Shown here one piece after another: positions 44,249-54,712 of a DNA stretch of 64,000 bases (positions are counted from its first letter, which is position 1; the number at the start of each line of letters is the position of its first letter). The position numbers and the translations under genes were made by a program. The notes beneath the pieces were generated by a model, which was given only the letters and a program-made list of their open reading frames with translations, did not search any database and was not told the origin of the DNA. Source of the stretch: Gymnopus androsaceus JB14 (taxonomy: Eukaryota; Basidiomycota; Agaricomycetes; Agaricales; Omphalotaceae); NCBI GenBank assembly GCA_009733575.1, contig ML769688.1, forward strand, positions 17,758-81,757, in the 5' to 3' direction.

Positions 44249-46071
44249 ATGGCTACCAAAGTCCCCATGTTCCTCTTGAAACTATACAAGGTAGTATTTT
44301 ATTATACAATAATGCTTCCTCAAGTCTAAAGACATCTACTAGTTTGTGGTTTCGTCATCTTCGAGCGACTTGCCGCTTAAATCTTGCTTGCAGGATTGTC
44401 AGTGACCCCAATACAAACGATATAATCTGCTGGTCAGACTCTGGAGATTCCTTCTTCGGTAAAGCCATTGTACTAGTTCCTGCTTTTGAAGCTCGTCGTA
44501 CTTATTTCTTTAGTACATGACCATGAACGCCTGGCCAAACTTCTGGGAAACTGGTTCAAGCACAACAAATTCGCTTCATTTGTACGGCAGTTGAACATAT
44601 ACGGGTTTCGAAAAATACCAGACCTCCGGCAAGGGACACTGAGAAGTGATTCGGACGCAGAATGTTCCCAGTTTGCGCATCCTGACTTTCTTCGTGGCCA
44701 GGAAGATCGTTTGATCCTCATTGAAAGGAAGCAAGCGGCATCCAACGGGAAGTCGGAGCAGCAGCAGCAGGGTACCGTTGACTTTCCGATAGCGAATGCT
44801 CCAGCTACTCAGCCGCCAGCAGCCCAGACTTTGAACCTTCGCACCGTCATCAATGGCGTCGCTGCTATTCGACTTCACCAGGCCCAAATAACCTCCGAGC
44901 TGAACGCACTTAGAAATTCAAATCAACTATTGTGGCAAGAAGCTAGGGAAGCTCGCAGTCGGTACCAGAAACAGCAGGTCGCTATCGATTCTATTGTCAA
45001 GTTTCTGGGGAGTGTTTTTGGGCAGCACGCTACTAGTCCCGGGGGTACAGAAGTGGAGCAAGGACCGTCTCCTCACTCAGTCACGCCCAAATCACGGCTC
45101 ATGATCGAGAACAAGGAGACAGACAACGTTGATTTCGTTGAGGGAGGAGCTGTTAGTAGTATTTCACGGGATCAATCTCCACGTATGTCTTTCATCTCTT
45201 CCGTACTTGATGCATTTATCTCATTGGATTCTCTCTAGAGCCTTTCTCTTCAATTGAAACACTAGGATCTTCAGCTTCGCAGACTTCTTCTTCAGGTGCC
45301 ATTGAATTATCCCCATCCTCCGCTTCGCAAACTCCTGGCTTTGGTTTAGATTTAGCATTGCCTGGGTCGGAACATCCCACTCCCTTTTCTCCTTCTGCTT
45401 TCAATCTGTGCCTTCCTGGAGAAATGCAGCAATCCTATAATTTCAATCCTAATTCAGTTGAACCAAACTCCTTCCAGCAACAAAACCAACTGCCATCTTC
45501 TTCCACTTCCGTCATTCCTTCCAGAGGACTTTTTGATTTATTGTCAGGCTCTCAACCTCATCATCAACCTTCTAGTAGTGGACAGATAACGCTGAATGGT
45601 GCCAATGACCTTTTGTTATCCCAGAGGAATCAAATGACGGTTCTTGAACAAAGCATGGACCTGGTAGACTCTAAAATCGATGAAATCGATCAGTGGATTC
45701 ATGGCCCAGGTCCGCTCGCTACTGGAACAGAGTTCAATGAGGCGGACGGGGGTTATTCGAATACATCATCAGGCTTGGATGCGCCTTCGTCAGACATGCC
45801 TACCATGGATTCGACAGTGGATGAATTGTTTGGCCCTTATACGTTTCCTTCTCCAGTTGGAGGCGGCGTGAATTATGGAAACGACGGTACCATGGATGTG
45901 AGCTTTATCAATCCAGTTATACTGTCTGAGAAGTCTTCTGCATTGGTCCCGTCTCCCGAGCACGCCACGACATCTCACGCAGGTCTTGGTAACACGAGCA
46001 CAAGCGCGCAGAAGCGCAACTTGGATGCTGGTGAGCCCTCCAGTCCGAAAGCGAAAAGGCGAAAAGGCTAG
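44249..46071 (+). CDS. heat-shock-factor-type transcription factor
   Basis: Exons 44249-44290, 44394-44458, 44514-45182 and 45239-46071 give 535 residues if the G at 44394 is extra. The HSF DNA-binding domain starts within the first ten residues (FLLKLYK, then IVSDPNTNDIICWSDSGDSFFV) and runs through WFKHNKFASFVRQLNIYGFRKI, the recognition helix and wing. A coiled coil with a heptad pattern follows (LRTVINGVAAIRLHQAQIT and on to the mid-protein), as in HSF trimerisation. The rest is Ser/Gln/Pro-rich and ends in a basic KAKRRKG. It is shorter than yeast Hsf1. Only 178 nt separate it from APS1. It is convergent with the arrestin gene. Confidence 0.88.
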
Positions 46072-46479
46072 TAGGTTTTTTAAAGATGGGGGACGAGTTG
46101 TTTGTTCATTCCCGGTTCATTCCCTCCGGTACATCCTAATAGGATTTTACGTAGATTACAATAGCTACCTAAATTGTTGCCTAGCTCACTGTACGGAGAT
46201 ATGCTCTCGCAATACTTTTTGTCTGCGCGTTATTGAATTCGGAAGCTGCGTACGCAAACTACATGCCAGCGGAGAAATAATGGATTGTAGTACTTAGTGC
46301 TAGAGGGAAATAGGTATATTGTAAATAAATAAATAGACTGACTAGATGGTGGGATAGATGAACAAAACCAAATAAATGAAGGATGGACGCAGCCAGTACC
46401 GCATAAATGACGAAAACAACGAGAACAAACTCGAATTAGATTAAGACTCGCTCGCAGAGAAAGGAGAGAATAGATAAAT

Positions 46480-49400
46480 TTAGTCGCGCTTGTTGGAACG
46501 AGGAAGTGGAGGAGGTAATCCGACCGATTTCGAGTTCGCATCGAAGCCAGCCGAAAATGGGGTGAAGGGACGCATATCCAGACCACTACCAGCGGAAGGA
46601 TTACGAGCAAGGGAGCCACCGGGCTTATAGTCAAGGTCAGGCAATGGAGCTCCTGCATTGACATACCGCGAAACACGAGCATCCTCTTCTTGTGTTTCTT
46701 GAATGTAAGCAGCAGGGGGTTTCGGTGCCAATGGAGGCGGCGCTGGAGGTGGATTGAAAGTAGGGACAGAAGGGGAAGGAGTGGACGGGCCCGCATGCGT
46801 GCCATTTGTATATCCATTAACATAGCTGTAACCGTTGATCTGAGGTGGAGGAGAAGGTTCTGGCGCTGGCGGTGGCGCCTGAGCGGAGTCTTCCGCTTCG
46901 AACCGTGCGCGCAGCATGGCCTTCTCTTCCGCTGCAGTAAGAATACGCGAGCTTGTCGGAGGAGCAGGAGTGGGTCGAGTTTTTGGTTGGACAGGAGACG
47001 CTTGACGTGGAGGTTGCGACGGAGAGCCCCGTGCTTGAGCATCCATCATCTCGAACTTCCTACGGAGCATTTCCTTTTCTGCTATGGCGCTTTGGATAAT
47101 AGTGCCAGTGAGGGGCTGTGGTTCGGGATTATGGGAGTAAGCTGGAGCGTCTTCTAATGAAGCTGGTTTCGCTGCGGCAGCGTCTCGGGCCTCATAATCC
47201 CGCTGTAGGCGTTCTTTTTCTGCGAGTTGAGTCCGCGCATCCACTACTGGTACTGATGCCTCGAATGACGGCGGAAGCTCATTTGCCGCTGGTGGAGGCA
47301 CGTAGGAGGAGGAGGAAGAAGTGCCCACATCGTCTGTTCCCCCTAGCTGTGTCATCTGGACGGCTCGTTTGGCATCTTCATATCGTCTTAAAGCCGCTTT
47401 TTCTTCTTCTGCACTCATATAATTAGGAACGCCTGCTGGAGTTGAGGTTACAGCAGGTTTCTGCACTGGTTGAGATGCTGGGTATGTATCGAGACCCTGA
47501 GCTCTCGCAGCATCATCCCGCGCTTTATTAAACAAACGCGTCTTCTCTTCCTCCGCTGAAAGCCAGGCAGCATTTTTGGGTGCATTGACTGGGGAAGTGA
47601 CTGCGGGAGCAGCGACAGGAGCAGATGCCTGTAAAACAGCGAGACATTAGAGGCAAAACTCACATGAATAAGAAAAAAGAAAAGCGTACCGCATCGTGCT
47701 GTGCCATGGCTCCAGCCTGTGTTTTCTCAACCTCTTCCTTGGCCAGCTCATAGAGCGCGCGCGCCTTTTTTTCTTCCTCGGCACTGAGCCATTTATTCGG
47801 AGTACTACTGGGAGAGATCGCAGTGGCGGAGGGCTTCCGCACTTGCTGCGATGGCGTACTACTTGCGAACCTATTGTTGGCAGTAGAGCCACTAGCTCCC
47901 ATTCCGGCAGAACCAGGCCTCGTGAAATCGTCGATGGTAGTTTTGCTGGCGATCGTAGTTTTCGGACCATTACCGTATCCAGCAGCCATGTAACCCATTT
48001 CATCTGGTTTGGAAGAATTGTCGGTGATTGTGCTGGGAGCGCCCCGACTGGAGCCTGGAGGTCGCTCAACAGTCATTGAAGGTCGGGCGGTAATCTGACT
48101 GCTTACTGTGCTCGCATTCACTGTGCCGGATGTATTAGCGGGTAGAACTGATAGACCCGGGGCAGGTCCAATTCGACGAGTAGCTTCCTGAGAAACGTTC
48201 CTAGATGGATGATTATTCAAAAACGGTGCGAAAAGAGCGGAAACGGACACGTACCTTTGCCAGTTGGAAAGAATAACGGGCAAGTCCATTACAAGAGGTT
48301 GACCAGTGCCCAAGAGCGCTTTGAACACTGAGGACATAAGTGATATCTATGTGTCTCGCAGTGTTCAAAGTCGTAGTAGTGTGATTTGGGGAGACGGCGC
48401 AGGTCAGTTCGGCCTTTTGGACCATGCCGCCATACAAGCTGAAGTTGACAGGTAACCGAGTTTCGGCGACGACGGCTACGCGAACCTGGGGTACACTTTT
48501 CTTGCCCGACGTGTACGGACCCGCTCGAAAAATAGTAGACTCTTTGAGGGTAAGCTCAAAGCCTCGTAGAAGGATAGTGTGTATATTGTCCGACTTGAGA
48601 GTCGCCATAACTGAGATCCGGTCACCTGGCCCATAACAAGTATGGTTCCGTTCGACAGTTAAGGTGACACCTTCGTGGGTGATCTGTCGTGTCTCGGGCT
48701 GGCAGTAAACAGGCCACGTAGAATGTAACTCGTGCTTGTCGATGATGATGGCGGCCTGGGTAGATACAACGTTTGACTTTCTTCGTCGTAAGAAACCTCT
48801 GCCATGCTTATTGATTAGCAAATCTCGATCTATCGGTAGGTATCACGCACTTTTTGCCCTTGGTGCAAACGCTGGCTAGCAGTTCGTATTTGATTCCAGC
48901 TAGCAAAGTATAAGTTTATACTGTAACACGTTTAACTAGTGCATACCTCGACTCTCCAGCGCAATACTGGGCGGTACGGATTCTGGTATCCGAATTTGAA
49001 AAGGAAAATCTTGCTGTTGGCGCAGTCATCAGTCATTAGAAGATATAGCATGTGCGCTGGGACGTACCGAGCGCAAGGCACCATACTCTTCGCTGGCGGT
49101 CCATAGAGTGACCGGACTTGGGCCCACGAAATCGTAAAAGGTATTCTGTATTCCGCCGCCGGGCAACGTTTCAACTTTGCGCAGTTCCACGCGTACCCAT
49201 TTCGCCTTGACGCCTTGCGGACCTGCACGAACTTCGATGGCCTGCGAAATGGATCTAAGCCGAGCAACTAGGCAAGGAAAGTAAGAGACGTACTCCTTTC
49301 ACTGCAGCCTGAGGCCGGTCCGCAGCGCCTGGAGGAATTCCTGGATATCCTAGAAACAATCGATGTGTTCAATTGAGGATAAGGTCTGCAGAGACAGCTA

Positions 49401-49526
49401 TTCTGAACCAACCATGAACGAAATCGACATTTGGAGGAGGACGAAGAGTGCTAAATAGAGATATAAGGCCATGTGGCAAATCAGGTTCCAATGTGAGGAT
49501 ACTTACAGCTTGACCTGGCCCGACAT
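46480..49526 (-). CDS. arrestin-domain adaptor protein, one +1 base
   Basis: Nine minus-strand exons: 49526-49507, 49450-49413, 49349-49294, 49241-49068, 49013-48947, 48899-48851, 48798-48255, 48200-47690, 47628-46480. They give 868 residues once one extra base near 48324 is ignored. Residues 1 to about 310 form the arrestin N and C sandwiches (for example KWVRVELRKVETLPGGGIQN, DFPFQIRIPESVPPSIALES and LTVERNHTCYGPGDRISVMA). The long tail is Pro/Ser-rich and repeats short WLSAEEEKxR or LTAAEEKAMLR helices at least four times. No PPxY is evident. Such proteins are alpha-arrestin-like cargo adaptors or signalling scaffolds. It is divergent from SF3B2 across about 350 nt. Confidence 0.83.
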
Positions 49527-49875
49527 GAGTCCCAGAAGAGTCGAAGAAAAGGAAACCAAAGGGGGGGGAGAGCTAGAAATACAGAAAGGCGAGCCTCAAC
49601 GCCGTTTGAGTTCAAGTTAGAGAACTGAAGCAGATGGGATCAAAGCATTGCCTTCTCGGGCGCCAATCAGCACTCTCCTGGCGGATATTCAGAATCTGCG
49701 AAAGAACCGCGGTTTATTTCTCTAATATTATTGCAGAAAGCCAAAAGTAACCAAGTAGTATACCATACTTACTATTCCTTGAGGCCAAGCTTCCGTCAAA
49801 AAATCCAAAGCCAGCTGGCGCTTATTTCAGCGCCCAACTCCGCTGCCGCTCGGAATTACTCACGGCTTCTTCTCT

Positions 49876-52012
49876 ATGGTCTCCCAAACTGCAACTTTGG
49901 TTAATGGCAACACCAACGGTCATGCAGTTGAAACAAAGTCTATAAAATCCAAGAATCAGCTTCGACGGCTGAAGCAAAAGCAGAAGAAAGCATCTCAGGT
50001 ATGTCCCTTGAATTTCCGCCAAATAATTCATATTCCAACCTTTATCTTTACCAGCCATCTACAAATGGGATCGAAACAGACGCAGAAGATGAGGAAAAGA
50101 TGAATGTAGAAGGGCCTTTGAGCTCCATTAATGTCGAGTACGTACCCGAGCAGTTGGATGTCCAAGCCTCTGCCCTCGAAGCATTCTCCGACGTCTTTGC
50201 CCGTTTCCAGCTTCCTCCGGATGAATCCTCAGTACGCTGCTAATGCTCTTCATTCATTCATTCATCTCACACTTTCCCTCAGCAGAATGAAGACCAAGGT
50301 CCTTCTAAAGGAGAGGTTATCTATTCAGATGACGATATGGCTTCCGACGACGAAGCCTCCGACTCGGAGAGAAGCCTTTGTCAAAGAAAAAGCAGCGGAA
50401 AATGGCGCGTCTCACTGTCGCAGAGCTTAAGCAACTTGTCAAAAAGCCTGAAGTGGTCGAATGGACGGATGTCACTGCTGCCGACCCACGACTTCTCCTT
50501 CACCTAAAAAGCTATCGAAACACGGTACCGATACCCATTCACTGGAGCGCAAAGCGAGATTATCTTCAAGGAAAGCGTGGGATTGAGAAACCACCCTTCC
50601 AGCTTCCTGCCTACATTGCCGACACTGGAATCGCCACAATGCGAGACGCGGTAAAGGAGAAGGAGGCCAACATGTCGTTGAAAGCGAAAACAAGGGAGCG
50701 TGTTCAACCAAAGATGGGCAAAATTGACATTGATTATCAAAAGCTTCACGACGCTTTCTTCAAGTTTCAAACAAAGCCTCCTGTTACTGGGTTTGGAGAA
50801 ATGTAAGTCTCACTGTCCGTTCATCTCGTTTCAGTTGATAGCTTGGCTTCTGATTAGGTATTATGAAGGCAAAGAGTTTGAAACTTCGTTAAAGGAGAAA
50901 AGACCGGGAGATTTGTCGCCTGAGCTCGTCGAAGCATTGTCTATACCACCACTTGCGCCTCCACCTTGGCTGATTAGTATGCAGAGATTCGGACCACCTC
51001 CAAGTTATCCTACATTACGGATACCAGGTCTCAATGCGCCTATACCGGAAGGGTGAGTCTATGACTATCGTTTCGCTCCTCCTTCTAACATTGCCCTTAG
51101 AGCTCAGTGGGGTTTCCACCCTGGTGGATGGGGTAAACCTCCTCTTGACGAGTATAACAGACCGTTATATGGTGACGTGTTTGGTGTTTTGCCCAAGGTT
51201 GGCGACTCTGATGTACGTTGTGAAGCTCCTCTTCGTTTCTTTTTCTTACAGAATTTACATAGATGGGTGAACCGATCGACAAGGATCTATGGGGTGAACT
51301 AGAACCTGAAGAAGGTGAGGTATACAACTTGGAGATGTTGCCCAAGCGCTAATGGTTTCGTCTGCTCACAGAAGAATCCGAGGATGAGTCCGAGGAAGAG
51401 TCTGAGGAAGAGGCAGGAAGGTGATGCGGCTGCTGCACCAGCTGACGGTATGCAAACTCCTTCCGGTCTCGAAACGCCGTCCGGTATGGCCAGTGTCGTT
51501 TCAACAATTGCTGGTGGGCTCGAAACGCCCGACTTTCTCGAGCTGCGCAAAAACTCTACTCGGGCTACTTCTGAAGCTGCTGATTCTGGACCACGGTCTC
51601 TTTACCAAGTCGTTCCAGAGAAACAGACATCGGTCAGAGGTCTGATGGGCAGCGAGCGAGGATACGACGTCAGTGCTGTCGCTAATCCCGGTGCGGCCAT
51701 ACCAGTGCTGGGTGACGGACGTGGAACCAAGGTATGCATTGCAGTCCAATTTTGAATTGCGCTAATTGTGCTACTCATTCCTAGCGCAAAAATGGCGTTG
51801 ATGTGTCCATCGATGTTGGAGAACTTGAGGGACTTTCGGAAGAAGAATTACGGAGGAAATACGATGCTCATGCGAGGGGTTCGGCCGGTGTACCTGGCGG
51901 TGCTAATAAGGAGGATTTCTCGGATATGGTTGCGAAGGAAATGTCCAAGAAGAAGCAAAAGATGGACAAGGACCGAGAGAGGGACAGAAAGACCAAGGAA
52001 TACAAATTTTAG
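49876..52012 (+). CDS. CUS1: splicing factor 3B subunit 2 (SF3B2/CUS1), two frame breaks
   Basis: Exons: 49876-49998, 50055-50231, 50283-50802, 50858-51052, 51101-51212, 51263-51314, 51372-51731, 51785-52012. They give 588 residues if one base is missing near 50367-50371 and one is extra at 51418-51419. Family hallmarks: KPLSKKKQRKMARLTVAELK, VVEWTDVTAADPRLLLHLKS, NTVPIPIHWSAKRDYLQGKR (DUF382), PSP-domain GDLSPELVEALSIPPLAPPP, RFGPPPSYPTLRIPGLNAPI, WGFHPGGWGKPPLDEYNRPL, and an acidic EEESEDE stretch. SF3B2 is a core U2 snRNP protein that contacts pre-mRNA near the branch site. As it is essential, the breaks are probably sequence errors. Confidence 0.9.
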
Positions 52013-52169
52013 TTACTGTTTGTTTCTTCTGGTTGTATTCTTTATGTATTCCAAGTATGTCTTGACCTCCGCTCGCTCTTTACGGAATCTCCGCCTCCCG
52101 TACGGGGGCAATGTTATGTTTGAGGACAGCGCCCGATAAGTCGGATCACCTGCCCGGGTCCAAATTCGG

Positions 52170-52176
52170 TATAAAA
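52170..52176 (+). promoter_or_regulatory. TATA box of glutamine synthetase
   Basis: TATAAAA lies 71 nt before the ATG at 52241, in the 229-nt gap after SF3B2. It is followed by a pyrimidine-rich leader (tctctcttctcttttgac). This arrangement fits a highly expressed gene. Confidence 0.6.
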
Positions 52177-52240
52177 GTACAGCCACCGATAACTTCCAGT
52201 ATCTCTCTTCTCTTTTGACTGTCATCTCCTGTGTTTAACG

Positions 52241-53523
52241 ATGGCCTACCGCAACGATCTCCTTGGCCCTTTCCTCGCTCTTCCCCAGGGTGAAAAGGTT
52301 CAGGCTGAATGTGAGATTTATTGGCTTCGCTGAACGATAGATTGTGACTCATATGGCTTATCAGACGTCTGGATCGATGGTGATGGCGGTCTCCGTTCCA
52401 AGACTACTGTTTGCATCCTTTCCTTTCATTGTAGAAGCACGTTCAGCTCATTTTGAGACTTGCAGACTGTCAGCAAGAAGGTCACTGATATTGGCCAGCT
52501 TCGTACTTGGGACTTTGACGGTTCTTCAACGAACCAAGCTCCTGGACACGATTCCGATGTCTATCTCCGCCCAGCTGCGATCTTCAAAGATCCATTCCGT
52601 GGCGGTGACAACATTCTCGTCCTCGCCGAGACTTACAACAACGACGGCACTCCGAACAAGACCAACTTCCGCCATCACGCCAACAAGGTCATGGACCAGG
52701 CCAAAGACTCCGAACCTTGGTTCGGTCTGGAACAGGAGTATACTCTCTTCGATGCTGATGGCACTCCCTTTGGTTGGCCCAAGGGTGGTTTCCCTGGTCC
52801 CCAAGGTCCTTATTATTGTGGTGCTGGTACGTCAGAACTGTGATTTTGTGTCTCAAGTCTTACTGACTTGCAAGCCAATCAGGAACTGGAAAGGTCTTCG
52901 CTCGTGACCTCATTGAGGCTCACTACCGCGCTTGTCTCTATTCTGGTGTTAACATCAGTGGTATCAACGCTGAGGTCATGCCTGCTCAGTGGGAATTCCA
53001 AGTCGGTCCTTGCGAGGGTATCTCCATGGGTGACCACCTCTGGATGGCCCGCTACCTCCTGGTTCGTATTGCCGAACAGTGGAACGTCAAGGTCTCCTTC
53101 CACCCCAAGCCTCTCCAGGGCGACTGGAACGGTGCTGGCTGCCACACCAACTATTCTACCAAGGCCATGCGTGAGCCTGGGGGCATGAAGCACATAGAGG
53201 CTGCTATCGAAAAGTTAGCCAAGCGTCACGATGAGCATATTGCTGTGTATGGAGAGGACAATGACCTTCGTTTGACTGGCCGTCATGAAACTGGTCACAT
53301 CGGATCTTTCAGCTCTGGTGTTGCTAACCGTGGTGCCTCTATTCGTGTACCAAGACATGTCGCTGCTCAGGGTTACGGTTACATGGAGGATAGACGTCCC
53401 GCCTCCAACATCGGTATGTCTTTTCTCAATTTGTCGAGCCAAGCTTTTACTGACACGATTGGTTTTATAGACCCGTACCGTGTTACTGGTATCATTGTCG
53501 AGACGACCCTCCTGACCCAGTAA
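52241..53523 (+). CDS. GLN1: glutamine synthetase
   Basis: Exons 52241-52310, 52365-52408, 52466-52826, 52883-53413 and 53471-53523 give 352 residues, the normal eukaryotic GSII length, with no frame break. Conserved features: the Tyr/Glu-rich start, [11 protein letters not shown], the metal-binding [38 protein letters not shown] (ATP site), and RLTGRHET with [11 protein letters not shown]. It converts glutamate and ammonium to glutamine in the cytosol. Codon use is strongly biased to C-ending codons, as expected for a highly expressed gene. The last exon is short. Confidence 0.97.
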
Positions 53524-54712
53524 ATTTGAAATGTGTACTTTTTTCCGATTTTGTCTCTAATACTACCCGGCGGATTGAAAATAAAGCAATTATATAAGTT
53601 TTGAAAGTTGACGTTGGATTATCAACTGTCTCCGGGACTACAGATGTCACAGCAAAAATGGAGATGACGTTGCGGTTCTTCCTTCCCGCTTCAGAATTTT
53701 TTGCTGAATTTCGTTCGGGTCTTTGTCGTTGGTACATATATTTTTACTGTGTCTTCTTCCTCGACTTCAGTTGTTTGTTGAAGGGGGCGGCAAGGCTCCA
53801 GCTGCTGATGGATTGAGGCCGTTGGCCTTGCTTACCGCGATTCTACGCTTTGGCTCTCCTCATTACAAATTCAGTTTGGATACCCAAGTACCTTACGAGT
53901 TTTGTCTCGTGTCTCATTAATTTCTTTTACTTATTTGATGTTATTTTTCTAGTTAAGTGCTTCATAGTTACATCCAAGAACGGAATAGTTTGACGTCCAT
54001 CATGCTCAGATGCCAAAATTCTTGCGTCGTTACATTCAACAGAAAACGCTGTTTTGGCGCTGATCTGCCTCTCCCAATCTACGTCTTCAAGCAAAGAGAT
54101 GATGCATGACTTTCACTGATTCCCGTATTTACATAACCAAAATCGACCGCTGTCCTCGTAGCGCTAACCCCCAAAACACTACTTACATAAGATACGCTCA
54201 GGACGCAAGCGGCCCATATCACGTGACAGGCTCAAGCTGATATTGAGCCAGCAACCAATTTTTTTTCAAAAAGGCCACAGTAAGGTTATGCAGAATTTTG
54301 AGGGCTTTCAGATGGTATAAATATCAAAGGGGTTTGTGAGTTTTTGAGAAAGCCTTAGCAAAAATACTTCGAATAAAGATCACGTGATATAGGCTCCTTG
54401 TGTCCTTAGCGTATCTTACCTCTCGGATTTTCAGCCAAAGAAATATATTTAAAATACCAAAAACTGAAAAATATATATATTTAAAAAATATTAGTGTGGT
54501 CCTTGAAAATGGGTGTGGGCATGAACTGATCAAAATGGTATAGTATTGCAAGTAGACTAAGTATAGGAGGATGTATGAAAGCTTGCATACATAGTATGTC
54601 GGTGTACTTAGACTGCTTAGTGTTGAATCCAGAATCCAGTTCTGCACATGCATACAAATAAGTATGTATAGTAATGGTTCCATAGTGTGCGCATATGACC
54701 CTGAATAACAGC
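53524..54712. other. AT-rich intergenic
   Basis: No supported gene. Base composition shifts to AT-rich near 54250-54500 (tatatatttaaaaaatatta). It marks the change from the housekeeping block to accessory DNA. Confidence 0.45.

Noticed and set aside
46230..47042. 270-codon minus-strand frame in another phase
   Set aside because: Overlaps the arrestin tail in a shifted frame and has low-complexity Leu/Arg composition typical of a shadow.
5762..52012. Programmed +1 frameshifting as the cause of the many +1 breaks
   Set aside because: The sites share no slippery codon or stop context, and clean genes of similar length occur beside them; error is simpler until reads show otherwise.
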